From Paracoccaceae bacterium (GTDB taxonomy: Bacteria > Pseudomonadota > Alphaproteobacteria > Rhodobacterales > Rhodobacteraceae), in contig JAPUEK010000090.1 in the NCBI GenBank assembly GCA_027492585.1, forward strand, positions 62,001 to 126,000: a stretch of 64,000 bases of DNA, read 5' to 3'. Made by a program: the position numbers and the translations under genes. Positions within the stretch are counted from its first letter, which is position 1. Each line of letters opens with the position of its first letter. A model generated the notes under the pieces. The model had not been told where the DNA came from and ran no database searches. It saw only the letters and a list, made by a program, of their open reading frames with translations. This document shows, in pieces, positions 16,735-25,638 of this stretch.

Positions 16735-16759
16735 TGCGATACACCAAAACTGTATCGCA
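16735..16759. promoter_or_regulatory. IclR-type operator between divergent units
   Basis: TGCGATACA-N7-TGTATCGCA is a perfect 9-bp inverted repeat in the 205-bp divergent region. It sits just upstream of the regulator and 120 bp before the plus-strand operon. TTGACT at 16769-16774 may be the -35 of the operon, but no clear -10 at 16-18 bp is present, as expected where an activator is needed. IclR proteins bind palindromes of this size, so this is the best candidate site. Confidence 0.65.
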
Positions 16760-16878
16760 GGAATCATGTTGACTGCAATGTAAAACACATGCACCAATAT
16801 ACGGGACAGGTGGGGAGGCCACCCTGACAGTTCAGGCAGGAAAACACCGCCCCCGGCGGTGAACGGAGGAGCATTGCC

Positions 16879-17715
16879 ATGGTGAAGATCCGCGGGATCG
16901 AGTTTCAGGAAAATCTCAACAACCCCATGGGGTTGGAGTTCTACAACCTCAGCCACCGCTTCGGGTTCCAGAACCCGAACTGGCCCTATTTCCAGGATAC
17001 CCAGATCGAGCGGATTCACTACATGGCGAAATCCGGGGTGCTGTCTCAACGCATCACCACCACCATGCACGCGACCACCCATATCGACGCGCCCGCCCAT
17101 GTGGTGCAGGGAACCCCCTTCATCAACGAAGTGCCGCTGCCGCATTTCTTCGGCACCGGGATCGTCGTCAGCCTGCCGAAGAAGAAATGGGAGCCGATCA
17201 CCGGCGAGGATCTGGAAAAGGCCTGCGGCCATGCGATCCGTCCCGGCGATGTGCTGATCATCAACACCGGCTGGCACAAGGATTACGAGGATGGCGACTA
17301 CTTCGCCTATTGCCCCGGCTTCGTGCCTTCGGCGGGGGAATGGATGGTGAAGAAAGGCGTCAAGGTCGTCGGCCACGACACCCAGGCCAATGACCACCCG
17401 CTCGCCACCGCCATCGGACCGCAGCGCAACGGGCCGCTGCTTCCGCATCTCGCGGCGGAATACAAGGAATGGTCCGGCGGCCGCGACTGGAAGGACGATT
17501 TCCCGGATTGGGAGCCGGTCCACCAGATCCTCTTCAAGGCCGGGATTCTCGGGATCGAGAATGTCGGCGGCGATCTCGATGCCGTCACCGGCAAGCGCTG
17601 CACCTTCGCCTTCTTCCCGTGGAACTGGGACCGGGGCGACGGCTGCATCATCCGGCTCGTCGCCATGATCGACCCGTCGCAGAACTACCGGATCGAAGCG
17701 GGCGAGACGTTCTGA
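16879..17715 (+). CDS. Cyclase-family metal-dependent hydrolase
   Basis: A 278-residue member of the cyclase / kynurenine formamidase-like family. HATTHIDAPAHV (about residues 64-75) is the family HxTxHxDxPxH metal motif, and GHDTQANDHPL supplies the later His/Asp region. Relatives hydrolyse cyclic imides, amides or lactone-like bonds using Zn or Mn. It begins the IclR-controlled operon with GGAGGAGC upstream of the ATG, suggesting it performs the first, ring-opening or amide-cleaving step on the imported compound. It is cytoplasmic, with no signal peptide. The family is broad, so the substrate is not inferred. Confidence 0.82.
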   Translation: MVKIRGIEFQENLNNPMGLEFYNLSHRFGFQNPNWPYFQDTQIERIHYMAKSGVLSQRITTTMHATTHIDAPAHVVQGTPFINEVPLPHFFGTGIVVSLPKKKWEPITGEDLEKACGHAIRPGDVLIINTGWHKDYEDGDYFAYCPGFVPSAGEWMVKKGVKVVGHDTQANDHPLATAIGPQRNGPLLPHLAAEYKEWSGGRDWKDDFPDWEPVHQILFKAGILGIENVGGDLDAVTGKRCTFAFFPWNWDRGDGCIIRLVAMIDPSQNYRIEAGETF

Positions 17716-17739
17716 ACGCATCGGGGGGGAGGGTCAGCC

Positions 17740-18090
17740 ATGCTGGTCAAGCGGTTTGCCGAGGCGCGTCCCTATGAGGCGCCGAACCATCGCGGGGTGC
17801 TCGGCCTCCGCCTTCAGGGCTTCGAGGACGGGGGGCCGCAGAACCAGTGGCTCGGCCTCTCGCAATTCCTGCCCGGCGGCGGGGCGGGACCGGATTCCAC
17901 CCCCTTCGAGAAGGTCTATCTGGTGCTCGAAGGGGAGATGACGGTGCGTTCCGGCGGGGTGGAAACCGTGCTCGGCCCGCTCGACAGCTGCACCATCCCC
18001 CCCGGCGAGATCCGGGAAATCACCAACCGCTCCAACCACATCTGCAAGATGCTGGTCGTCATCCCCTATCCCCCCGCCGCCAGAGCATGA
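17740..18090 (+). CDS. Cupin-domain protein
   Basis: A 116-residue single small-barrel cupin. FEKVYLVLEGEMTVRSGGVETVLGPLDSCTIPPGE contains the usual cupin motif 1 (E-x6-G) and the P-G of the turn before motif 2. Some metal-binding histidines are missing (motif 1 begins FEKVY rather than HxH), so a catalytic role is uncertain; it may bind or isomerise an intermediate. It lies between the hydrolase and the SDR, overlapping the SDR start (ATGA). GGGGGGGAGGG precedes the ATG. Confidence 0.78.
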   Translation: MLVKRFAEARPYEAPNHRGVLGLRLQGFEDGGPQNQWLGLSQFLPGGGAGPDSTPFEKVYLVLEGEMTVRSGGVETVLGPLDSCTIPPGEIREITNRSNHICKMLVVIPYPPAARA

Positions 18091-18911
18091 GCCAGACCAT
18101 GACCCTTCCCGATCCGCTGACAATGTTCGATGTGCAAGGCCGGGTCGCCCTGATCACCGGGGCCTCCGGCGCCTTTGGCGCGGTGGCGGCACGGGTGCTC
18201 GCCGGGGCCGGCTGCCGCCTCGTGCTCGCCGCGGGCAAGGCCGCCGAGCTGGCGGAAATCGCCGGAGAATGCCGCGCCGGCGGTGCCGAAGTGGTGGAGA
18301 TCAACGCCCGCCCCGACAGCGAAGCCGCCTGCGACGCCATGGTGGCGGCGGCGGTTGCGGCCTTCGGGCGGCTCGACATCCTCGTCATCGCCTCCGGCAT
18401 GAACAAGGTGGCGAAGATCGAGGACATGGCGCCGGAAACCTTCCTTTCGGTCATGGATGCCAATGTCACGCAAAGCTGGCTTCTGGCGCGGGCGGCAACC
18501 CGGCAGATGAGGGCGCAAGGCCCGGATGCGGCGGGCCGGTCCGGCGGCAAGATCGTTCTGGTCTCCTCCGCCCGCGGGCTTCTCGGCCATCCGGCCGGCT
18601 ACACCGCCTATTGCGCCTCCAAGGCGGCGGTGGACGGGATGACGAAGGCGCTCGGCTGCGAGCTTGGCCCGACCGGCATCACCGTCAATGCCATCGCGCC
18701 GACCGTGTTCCGCTCCCCCCTCACCGCCTGGATGTTCGAGGAAACGGAGAACGCCAAGGCCGTCCGCGCCGGCTTCCTCTCCCGCGTGCCGAAGGGCCGG
18801 CTGGGCGAGCCGGAGGATCTCGCCGGGCCGCTCCTCTTCCTCGCGTCGCGCGCGTCGGATTTCTATACCGGGCATATCCTTTATGCCGACGGCGGCTATA
18901 CGGCGGGTTGA
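18087..18911 (+). CDS. Short-chain dehydrogenase/reductase
   Basis: A 274-residue classical SDR. It has the Rossmann TGASGAFG (TGxxxGxG), an active-site VSSARG serine, Y-x-x-x-K in YTAYCASK, and the C-terminal FYTGHILYADGGYTAG seen in many sugar-acid and 2,3-diol SDRs. It would oxidise or reduce a hydroxy group with NAD(P). It starts inside the cupin stop codon and is followed 4 bp later by the dehydrogenase gene. The substrate is undetermined, presumably an intermediate of the same route. Confidence 0.85.
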   Translation: MSQTMTLPDPLTMFDVQGRVALITGASGAFGAVAARVLAGAGCRLVLAAGKAAELAEIAGECRAGGAEVVEINARPDSEAACDAMVAAAVAAFGRLDILVIASGMNKVAKIEDMAPETFLSVMDANVTQSWLLARAATRQMRAQGPDAAGRSGGKIVLVSSARGLLGHPAGYTAYCASKAAVDGMTKALGCELGPTGITVNAIAPTVFRSPLTAWMFEETENAKAVRAGFLSRVPKGRLGEPEDLAGPLLFLASRASDFYTGHILYADGGYTAG

Positions 18912-18915
18912 GACG

Positions 18916-19839
18916 ATGAAGAACCAGCAGATCGCGGTGATCGGGGCGGGGCTCATGGGCCATGGCATCGCGCTCACCCTCGCCCGCGCCGGGCAGTATG
19001 TGGCGATCACCGATCCCGTGGCGGAGGCCCGCGCCGCCGTCTCCGGCCGCATCGCCGAAAGCCTGCGCCTGTTCGGCGAGGGGGAGACCCGCATCGCCGC
19101 GATCCTGAAAAAGATCGAGATCTGCGACACCATCCCCGGCGCCGTCCACAACGCCGCCTTCGTCTTCGAGGCGGCCCCGGAAAAGATGCCCCTCAAACAG
19201 GCGATCTTCGCCGAGGTGGAGGCCGCGGCCCCCGCAAGCGCCATCCTCGCCTCCAACACCTCCGTCATGCCGATCACCGAAATCATGTCGGGCCTGCGCG
19301 ACAGGAGCCGCGCGCTCGGCACCCATTGGTGGAACCCGCCGCATCTGATCCCGCTGGTCGAGGTGATCCGCACCGCCGACACCGGCGAACCGGCGATGTC
19401 GGCGACCATGGCGCTGCTTGCGGATGCCGGAAAAACCCCGGTCCGCGTCGAAAAGGACGTGCCGGGCTTCATCGGCAACCGCCTGCAACATGCGCTCTGG
19501 CGCGAGGCGGTCAGCCTTGTCGAACGCGGCACCTGCGACGCGGCGGCTGTCGATACGGTAGTGAAAGCCTGCTTCGGGCGCCGGCTTGCCGTGCTCGGCC
19601 CGCTGGAGAATGCCGATCTCGTCGGCACCGACCTCACGCTCGACATCCACGAAACGGTCCTGGCCGATCTCGAACACCGGCCCGGACCCTCACCCTATCT
19701 GCAACGCCTGGTGGCAGAGGGGAAGCTGGGCATGAAGACCGGGCAGGGATTTCACGCATGGAGCCGTGAGGAGGCGGCTGCACTCCGTGAAAAAGTGGTG
19801 AAACATCTCATCGCCCTGGAGACGATTCTGAACGGATGA
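18916..19839 (+). CDS. 3-hydroxyacyl-CoA dehydrogenase-family oxidoreductase
   Basis: A 307-residue NAD-dependent enzyme. IAVIGAGLMGHGIALTLARAG is the N-terminal dinucleotide site, SNTSVMPITEI and THWWNPPHLIPLVEVI are catalytic-region motifs, and GFIGNRLQHALWREA begins the 3HCDH C-terminal domain. The family includes enzymes acting on free beta-hydroxy acids (carnitine, gulonate) as well as CoA esters. 'WWNPP' in place of 'FFNP' is common in the free-acid types. A product beta-keto acid would suit the BKACE enzyme at 24538. That pairing is inferred from family knowledge and location. Confidence 0.85.
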   Translation: MKNQQIAVIGAGLMGHGIALTLARAGQYVAITDPVAEARAAVSGRIAESLRLFGEGETRIAAILKKIEICDTIPGAVHNAAFVFEAAPEKMPLKQAIFAEVEAAAPASAILASNTSVMPITEIMSGLRDRSRALGTHWWNPPHLIPLVEVIRTADTGEPAMSATMALLADAGKTPVRVEKDVPGFIGNRLQHALWREAVSLVERGTCDAAAVDTVVKACFGRRLAVLGPLENADLVGTDLTLDIHETVLADLEHRPGPSPYLQRLVAEGKLGMKTGQGFHAWSREEAAALREKVVKHLIALETILNG

Positions 19840-19878
19840 CCGGCGGGCGCAAGACCCGCCTTCAAGGGAGGAAGACCA

Positions 19879-21144
19879 ATGAAGCCAACGACACGGCGCG
19901 GATTTCTAGGCGGGGCGGCCTCGCTTCTCGCCGCCCCCGCGATCCTGACCTCGACCCGCGCCTATGCCGATGTGCCGACCCTCAAGGTCGGCCATGTCAG
20001 CCCGAAATCCGGCCCGCTCGCCGGTTTCGCCGAAGCGGATGACTACATCCTGCAAGCCATCACCGGGAAATTCGGCGCCGGGATCGAGAACAACGGCAAG
20101 TCCTGGGCGGTGGAGATCGTGTCGCGCGACAGCCAGTCCAACCCCAACCGCGCCGCGGAGGTCGCCTCCGAACTGATCCTGTCGGAGGAGGTCGACATCC
20201 TCGTCGCCGCCTCGACCCCCGATACCGTTAATCCGGTCTCCGATCAGGCGGAGATCAACGGTGTCCCCTGCATCACCACCGATTGCCCCTGGCAGCCCTA
20301 TTTCTTCGGGCGCGGCGGCAAGCCCGACACCGGGTTCGAGAACACCTACCACTTCTTCTGGGGGCTGGAGGATGTGATCGCGGCCTTCCTCGACCTCTGG
20401 GGCAAGGCCGGGGTGGCCAGGACCGTCGGCGGGCTCTTCCCCAATGACGCCGATGGCAATGCCTGGGGCGATGCTGAACTCGGCCTGCCGAAACCGCTTG
20501 CCGCCGCAGGCTATAGCCTCGTCGATCCCGGCCGCTACCAGCCGATGAACAACGATTTCTCCGCCCAGATCGCGGCCTTCAAGGCCGCCGGTTGCGAGAT
20601 CGTCACCGGCAACATGATCCCGCCGGATTTCGGCACCTTCTGGTCGCAGGCCGCCCAGCAGGGCTTCACCCCGAAAGTGGTGACGATCGGCAAGGCGCTG
20701 CTCTTCCCCTCGGTGATCGAGGGGCTGGGCGATCGCGGTCCCGGCCTGTCGTCCGAGGTCTGGTGGTCGCCGCACCATCCCTTCTCCTCCTCGCTGACCG
20801 GGGCCTCCTCCAAGGATCTGGCGGAGGGCTATACGGCCGCCACCGGCCGGCCCTGGACCCAGCCCATCGGCTTCAAGCACGCGCTTTTCGAGGTGGTGGC
20901 CAATGTCGTCTCCCGCGCCGAGGATCTGGAAGACCCCGCCGCCATCGTCGCGGCGATTGCGGCGACCGACATGCAAACCATCGTCGGCCCGGTGAACTGG
21001 TCCAAAGGCCCGGTCAAGAACGTGACAAAGACCCCGCTCGTCGCCGGCCAATGGCAGAAGGATGCGGCGGGGCTAGATCTGAAGATCGTCGCCAATGCCT
21101 CCGCCCCCGAGATCGGGCTGACCGGAGAGCTGGCGCTGCTCTGA
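19879..21144 (+). CDS. ABC transporter substrate-binding protein, Tat-exported, LivK type
   Basis: A 421-residue periplasmic binding protein. The N-terminus has a twin-arginine signal (TTRRGFLGGAASLLAAPAIL, cleavage near TRAYA-DV). The mature part begins LKVGHVSPKSGPLAGFAEADDY, as in Peripla_BP_6 proteins of branched-chain amino acid type transporters. EILVAASTPDTVNPVSDQAE-like text and NMIPPDFGTFWSQAAQQGF fit the family that often binds aromatic or organic acids. AGGGAGGA precedes the ATG. It supplies the specificity of the transporter encoded next. Confidence 0.87.
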   Translation: MKPTTRRGFLGGAASLLAAPAILTSTRAYADVPTLKVGHVSPKSGPLAGFAEADDYILQAITGKFGAGIENNGKSWAVEIVSRDSQSNPNRAAEVASELILSEEVDILVAASTPDTVNPVSDQAEINGVPCITTDCPWQPYFFGRGGKPDTGFENTYHFFWGLEDVIAAFLDLWGKAGVARTVGGLFPNDADGNAWGDAELGLPKPLAAAGYSLVDPGRYQPMNNDFSAQIAAFKAAGCEIVTGNMIPPDFGTFWSQAAQQGFTPKVVTIGKALLFPSVIEGLGDRGPGLSSEVWWSPHHPFSSSLTGASSKDLAEGYTAATGRPWTQPIGFKHALFEVVANVVSRAEDLEDPAAIVAAIAATDMQTIVGPVNWSKGPVKNVTKTPLVAGQWQKDAAGLDLKIVANASAPEIGLTGELALL

Positions 21145-21200
21145 TCCCTCCGGCGCGGGCGGCTTTCGGCCGCGCCCCCCTTGCCGCGAAGGAGGCCGCC

Positions 21201-21929
21201 TTGGCCGCGATCCTGGAACTTCAGCAGGTCTCGAAACGCTACGGCGCCATCACGGTCGCCGACAGCCAGAGCTGGTCGCTCGCCGAGGGCGAGGCGCTTG
21301 GCGTCATCGGGCCGAACGGCGCGGGCAAGACCTCCATGTTCAATCTCGTGACCGGGACGATCGCGCCGAACAGCGGGCGGGTGATCTTTGCCGGTCAGGA
21401 CGTGACGCGGCTTTCCGCCGCAAACCGCTGCCGGCTCGGCATCGCCCGCAGCTTTCAGGTGCCGCAGCCCTTCGGCGGCATGACGGTCTTCGAGAATTGC
21501 CTCGTCGCCGCCACGCAGGGCGCCGGCGAGGCGGGAACCACCGCGGAGGCCACCGGCCTTGAGGTGCTGGCCCGCACCGGCCTCCTGGCGAAGGCCAATC
21601 ACCTCGCCCGGACCCTGACGCTCCTTGAGCGCAAGCGGCTGGAACTGGCCCGCGCCCTCTGCGCCCGTCCGAAGGTGCTTCTCCTCGACGAGATCGCCGG
21701 CGGGCTCACCGAAAGCGAATGTCATGCCCTCGTCGCCACCATCCGGGACCTGCGCGGCACCGGCGTCTCCATCGTCTGGATCGAGCATGTCGTCCATGCG
21801 CTGCTGGCCGTGGTGGACCGGCTCATCGTCATCAACTTCGGCAAGCTGATCGCCGAGGGGGAACCGAAGGCGATCATGGCCAGCCGCGAGGTGCGCGAGA
21901 TCTATCTGGGGATCGAAGCCGATGCCTGA
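21201..21929 (+). CDS. livG: ABC transporter ATP-binding protein, LivG type
   Basis: A 242-residue ATPase. Walker A is GPNGAGKTS, the signature region is read as LLERKRLELARAL (a diverged form of the LSGGQ element, as in LivG proteins), and Walker B is VLLLDEIAGGL, then the switch HVVHALL-like IEHVVHAL. The start is TTG at 21201, with AAGGAGG six bases upstream; no ATG is available at the correct place. It overlaps livF by 8 bp. With livF, livH and livM it forms a full importer. Confidence 0.88.
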   Translation: MAAILELQQVSKRYGAITVADSQSWSLAEGEALGVIGPNGAGKTSMFNLVTGTIAPNSGRVIFAGQDVTRLSAANRCRLGIARSFQVPQPFGGMTVFENCLVAATQGAGEAGTTAEATGLEVLARTGLLAKANHLARTLTLLERKRLELARALCARPKVLLLDEIAGGLTESECHALVATIRDLRGTGVSIVWIEHVVHALLAVVDRLIVINFGKLIAEGEPKAIMASREVREIYLGIEADA

Positions 21930-22623
21930 TCCCCTCCTCTCCGTCTCCGGGCTTTCCGCCTTCTACGGCGATTTCCAGGCGCTCTACGGCCTGTCGCTCC
22001 ACGTCCAGCCGGGAGAGGTGGTCGCCGTCATCGGGGCGAACGGCGCGGGCAAGACCACCCTCATGCGCGCCATAACCGGCCTCATCCGGCAGGCGGGGGA
22101 GGTGCGCTTCAAGGGCCGCCCCCTCGCCCGGCTCCGCGCCGACGAGATCGCGGCCACCGGCATCGCCCTGGTGCCGGAAGGGCGGCTTCTCTTCCCTTCC
22201 CTCTCGGTCGAGGAAAACCTGATCATCGGCGGCCAGCTCGGCCGCAAGGGACCCTGGGATCTGGCGGCGGTCTATGCGCTCTTCCCCGTCCTGAAGGAGC
22301 GGCGCGCCTTCCCCGGCACCGCCCTGTCCGGCGGGCAGCAGCAGATGGTGGCCATCGGCCGCGCGCTCATGTCCAACCCGGAGCTGATCCTGATGGACGA
22401 GATCAGCCTCGGCCTCGCCCCCATCGTCATCCGCCAGATCTACGAGGCCCTGCCCGGCATCACCGGCGAGGGCATGGCCGCCGTCATCGTCGAACAGGAC
22501 ATCGCCAAGGCCCAATCGGTTTCCGAGCGGCTCTACTGCCTGCAAGAGGGGCGCGTCTCGCTCGAAGGACGCTCCGCCGACATCACCCGCGAGGCGATTG
22601 CCGCCGCCTATTTCGGAGTCTGA
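21922..22623 (+). CDS. livF: ABC transporter ATP-binding protein, LivF type
   Basis: A 233-residue ATPase with Walker A GANGAGKTT, signature LSGGQQQMVAIGRALM, Walker B LILMDEISLGL and the conserved VPEGRLLFPSLSVEENL of LivF proteins. It starts within the livG coding end, a common arrangement in these transporters, and its stop is one base before the livH ATG. It energises uptake together with LivG. Confidence 0.92.
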   Translation: MPDPLLSVSGLSAFYGDFQALYGLSLHVQPGEVVAVIGANGAGKTTLMRAITGLIRQAGEVRFKGRPLARLRADEIAATGIALVPEGRLLFPSLSVEENLIIGGQLGRKGPWDLAAVYALFPVLKERRAFPGTALSGGQQQMVAIGRALMSNPELILMDEISLGLAPIVIRQIYEALPGITGEGMAAVIVEQDIAKAQSVSERLYCLQEGRVSLEGRSADITREAIAAAYFGV

Positions 22624-22624
22624 G

Positions 22625-23488
22625 ATGGACTGGATCAACGCCATCCTGCAAGGCACGCTGCTCGGAGGGCTCTACGCGCTCTTCGCGGCGGGGCTGTCGC
22701 TGATCTTCGGGGTCATGCGGCTGGTGAACATCGCGCACGGCGACCTCATCGTGCTGGCGGCCTATCTCGGGCTGTCCGTGACGACGGCGCTCGGCCTGCA
22801 TCCGCTGCTGGCGCTGCTGGTGGTGGTGCCGGTGATGGGCGGGCTCGGCTACGCCCTGCAACGGCTGGTGCTGAACCGCACTCTCGGCGACGACATCCTC
22901 CCGCCGCTTCTGGTGACCTTCGGCCTGTCGGTGATCCTGCAGAACGCCCTGCTGGAGGTCTATACCGCCGATCCGCAAAAGCTTCAGGCCGGACCGCTCG
23001 AAACCGCGAGCCTGACGGTCGGGCCGCTGGCCATAGGTGTCCTGCCGCTGCTGATGTTCGCCACCGCAGTTCTGGTGATCGCCGGGCTGCAATGGATGTT
23101 CTACCGCACCGCCCTTGGCCGCGCCTTCCGCGCCACCTCCGACCGGCAGGACATCGCGCAGCTCATGGGGCTGAACAAGGCCCATGTCTTCGGCCTCGCC
23201 ATGGGGCTGTCGCTGGCGGTCACGGCTCTGGCCGGCGTGTTCCTCGGCATCCGCACCGCCTTCGACCCGGCGGGCGGCGGCTCCCGGCTGATCTTCGGCT
23301 TCGAGGCGGTGATCATCGGCGGGCTCGGCAACCTCTGGGGAACCCTGGCGGGCGGCATCATCCTCGGCGTCAGCCAGAACCTCGGCGCGCAGATCTCGCC
23401 GGGCTGGCAGATCCTCACCGGGCATCTGGTGTTCCTGCTGATCCTTGCCATCCGCCCGCGCGGCCTGTTCCCGAGGATCGACGGATGA
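22625..23488 (+). CDS. livH: ABC transporter permease, LivH type
   Basis: A 287-residue inner-membrane permease with about eight hydrophobic segments. GGLYALFAAGLSLIFGVMRLVNIAHGD is the classic LivH opening, and GLGNLWGTLAGGIILG near the C-terminus is the cytoplasmic loop that couples to the ATPases. It overlaps livM by 4 bp (ATGA). Confidence 0.92.
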   Translation: MDWINAILQGTLLGGLYALFAAGLSLIFGVMRLVNIAHGDLIVLAAYLGLSVTTALGLHPLLALLVVVPVMGGLGYALQRLVLNRTLGDDILPPLLVTFGLSVILQNALLEVYTADPQKLQAGPLETASLTVGPLAIGVLPLLMFATAVLVIAGLQWMFYRTALGRAFRATSDRQDIAQLMGLNKAHVFGLAMGLSLAVTALAGVFLGIRTAFDPAGGGSRLIFGFEAVIIGGLGNLWGTLAGGIILGVSQNLGAQISPGWQILTGHLVFLLILAIRPRGLFPRIDG

Positions 23489-24528
23489 GCCCCGACATGT
23501 CCCGCATGACCACGCCCCCCGCCGGCCTTCAGGTCTCCCGCGCCACCCCCGCCTCCCGCCTCGCCGGGATCGCGGCCCTGATCCTGCTGCCCGTGCTGAT
23601 CGCCGCCCCGTGGTGGGCCGGCAGCTTCGGCCTGCGGCTGATGGGAGAATTCTGCCTCTATCTCGCCCTCGCCACGCTCTGGAACCTGCTGGCAGGCTAT
23701 GCCGGCCTCGTCTCCGTCGGACAGCAGGCCTATGTCGGGCTCGGCGCCTATGCGGCCTTCGGGCTGGCCATGCTCGCCGACGTGCCGATCCTCTGGGCCG
23801 TCCCCCTCGCCGGGGTCATCGGCCTCCTGCTTGCCGTGCCGGTGGCCGCCCTGATCTTCCGCCTGCGCGGCGCCTATTTCGCCATCGGAAGCTGGGTGAT
23901 CGCCGAGGTCTTCCGCCTCTTCGCCGCCCAGACCACCAGCCTCGGCGGCGGCTCCGGCATCAGCCTCGCGCCCGAGGTGGTGAAGTCCATCGCCGCCACC
24001 CGCCCCCTGCGCGAGGCGCTGTCCTACTGGCTCGCCCTCGGCGCGGTCGTGCTGGTGCTGGGCGCGGTCTTCCTCATCCTGCGCTCCCGCCGCGGCCTCG
24101 CCCTCACCGCCATCCGCGACAACGAACTCGCCGCCCGCAGCCTCGGCATCGACATCTGGTGGACGAAATTCTCCGTCTATATCGTCACGGCCGGGCTCAC
24201 CGCGCTGATCGGCGCCCTCATCGGCCTGCAAAAGCTGCGGATCTCCCCCGACAGCGCCTTTTCCTCCAACGACTGGACGGCCTTCGTCATCTTCATCGTC
24301 GTGATCGGCGGCATCGGCACGCTCGAAGGCCCGATCCTCGGCACGCTCCTGTTCTTCCTCCTGCGCGAGACGATGGCCGATCTCGGCTCCTACTACCTCA
24401 TCGCCCTCGGCATCGTGGCCATCGTCACCATGCTGAAGGCGCCGCAGGGCCTCTGGGGGCTGATCCGCGCCCGCTGGGGGCTGGAACTCTTCCCCCTCTC
24501 CCGCCGCGTGCGCGGCCCGAACCCGTAA
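23485..24528 (+). CDS. livM: ABC transporter permease, LivM type
   Basis: A 347-residue permease. NLLAGYAGLVSVGQQAYVGLGAY and the loop GGIGTLEGPILGTLLFFLLRE are LivM landmarks. About ten membrane segments are apparent. The N-terminal 25 residues are cytoplasmic and Pro/Ser-rich. It ends 9 bp before the BKACE gene with AAGGAG in the gap, so the catabolic enzyme is translated from the same message. Confidence 0.92.
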   Translation: MSPDMSRMTTPPAGLQVSRATPASRLAGIAALILLPVLIAAPWWAGSFGLRLMGEFCLYLALATLWNLLAGYAGLVSVGQQAYVGLGAYAAFGLAMLADVPILWAVPLAGVIGLLLAVPVAALIFRLRGAYFAIGSWVIAEVFRLFAAQTTSLGGGSGISLAPEVVKSIAATRPLREALSYWLALGAVVLVLGAVFLILRSRRGLALTAIRDNELAARSLGIDIWWTKFSVYIVTAGLTALIGALIGLQKLRISPDSAFSSNDWTAFVIFIVVIGGIGTLEGPILGTLLFFLLRETMADLGSYYLIALGIVAIVTMLKAPQGLWGLIRARWGLELFPLSRRVRGPNP

Positions 24529-24537
24529 GGAGCCGCC

Positions 24538-25470
24538 ATGGCCCGCAAACCCAGGACCATCATCACCTGCGCCATCACCGGGGCCATCCACACCCCCACC
24601 ATGTCGGACGCCCTGCCCTACACCCCCGACGACATCGCCGCCCAGGCCATCGCGGCGGCAGAGGCCGGGGCCTCGATCCTCCACCTCCACGCCCGCCGCC
24701 CGGCGGATGGCGGCGTCTCCATCGAGCCGTCGGATTTCGCGGCCTTCCTGCCACGGATCAAGCAGGCGACCGGCGCGGTGGTGAACCTCTCGACCGGCGG
24801 CAGCCTCAAGAACACCATCGAGGACCGCATCGCCCCGGCCCTGCGCTTCTCCCCGGAAATGTGCAGCCTCAACATGGGGTCGATGAACTTCTCCTTCCAT
24901 CCGCTGGCCAAGCGCTACGACAGCTGGAAATTCGACTGGGAGAAGGACTATGTCGAGAATTCCGACACCTACATCTTCCGCAATACCTTCCGCGACATCG
25001 GGACGGTGGCGGCGGCCCTCGCCCCGCACCACATCAAGTTCGAACATGAATGCTACGATGTGGGCCATCTCTACAACCTGCGCTTCTGCATGGATATCGG
25101 GCTCTTCAAGGCGCCGATCTTCATCCAGTTCATCTTCGGCATCCTCGGCGGCATCGGGCCGGAGGTCGACAATCTCATCTTCATGAAGCGCACTGCCGAC
25201 CGGCTCTTCGGCGAGGATTACCGCTGGTCGGTGCTCGGCGCGGGCGGCGCGCAGATGGGGCTGGCGACCACGGCAAGCCAGATGGGCGGCAATCTGCGGG
25301 TCGGGCTGGAGGACAGCCTCTTCCTGTCGCGCGGCAAGCTTGCGGAAAGCAACGCCCAGCAGGTCACGAAAATCCGCCGCATCGTCGAGGACCTCGGCTG
25401 CGAAATCGCCACCCCCGACGAGGCCCGCGAGATGCTCGGCCTGAAAGGCGGCGATCAGGTCGCCTTCTAG
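24538..25470 (+). CDS. BKACE-family beta-keto acid cleavage enzyme (DUF849)
   Basis: A 310-residue TIM-barrel enzyme of the beta-keto acid cleavage family. It condenses a beta-keto acid with acetyl-CoA to give acetoacetate and a new CoA ester. The Zn site is visible as HLHAR (H49, H51) with the late glutamate in GLEDSLFLSRGK (E258), and TCAITGAIHTPTMS is the family opening. It is the final gene of the IclR operon. A preceding 3-hydroxyacyl-CoA dehydrogenase-like protein could make its keto-acid substrate, as in carnitine breakdown, though no carnitine-specific evidence is seen. Confidence 0.88.
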   Translation: MARKPRTIITCAITGAIHTPTMSDALPYTPDDIAAQAIAAAEAGASILHLHARRPADGGVSIEPSDFAAFLPRIKQATGAVVNLSTGGSLKNTIEDRIAPALRFSPEMCSLNMGSMNFSFHPLAKRYDSWKFDWEKDYVENSDTYIFRNTFRDIGTVAAALAPHHIKFEHECYDVGHLYNLRFCMDIGLFKAPIFIQFIFGILGGIGPEVDNLIFMKRTADRLFGEDYRWSVLGAGGAQMGLATTASQMGGNLRVGLEDSLFLSRGKLAESNAQQVTKIRRIVEDLGCEIATPDEAREMLGLKGGDQVAF

Positions 25471-25543
25471 CGCCCCGCCCCCGCACAGCCCGCCATCCCA
25501 GGGCAGACCGACCTCCGGAGCGGGCGGCGCAAACCCCTGCGCC

Positions 25544-25606
25544 CCTTTCATCTTGCCTCAAATATCCTGCGGGGAGGTCCGGAGGGGTGCAAAACCCCTC
25601 CGGCGA
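25544..25606 (-). repeat. REP-like intergenic repeat, copy 1 (hairpin type)
   Basis: Reverse complement of the module at 36969-37031 (position good to about 1 bp). It comprises a purine-rich tail, GGATATTTGAG core (minus strand), a G/C bridge and the perfect hairpin CCGGAGGGGT-GCAAA-ACCCCTCCGG (25579-25603). It lies between convergent genes (BKACE and 25639-26133). The stem could also stop transcription, but it has no U-run. Confidence 0.8.
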
Positions 25607-25638
25607 CCGGCCCGGCGCGCGCCGCCTGCCGATCGGCC

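Noticed and set aside
23101-25551. An 816-codon open frame on the minus strand opposite livH, livM and the BKACE gene
   Set aside because: It is an antisense shadow produced by high-GC codon use. The plus strand encodes well-conserved proteins throughout, and the minus translation is low-complexity Gly/Ala/Asp/Glu/Arg.
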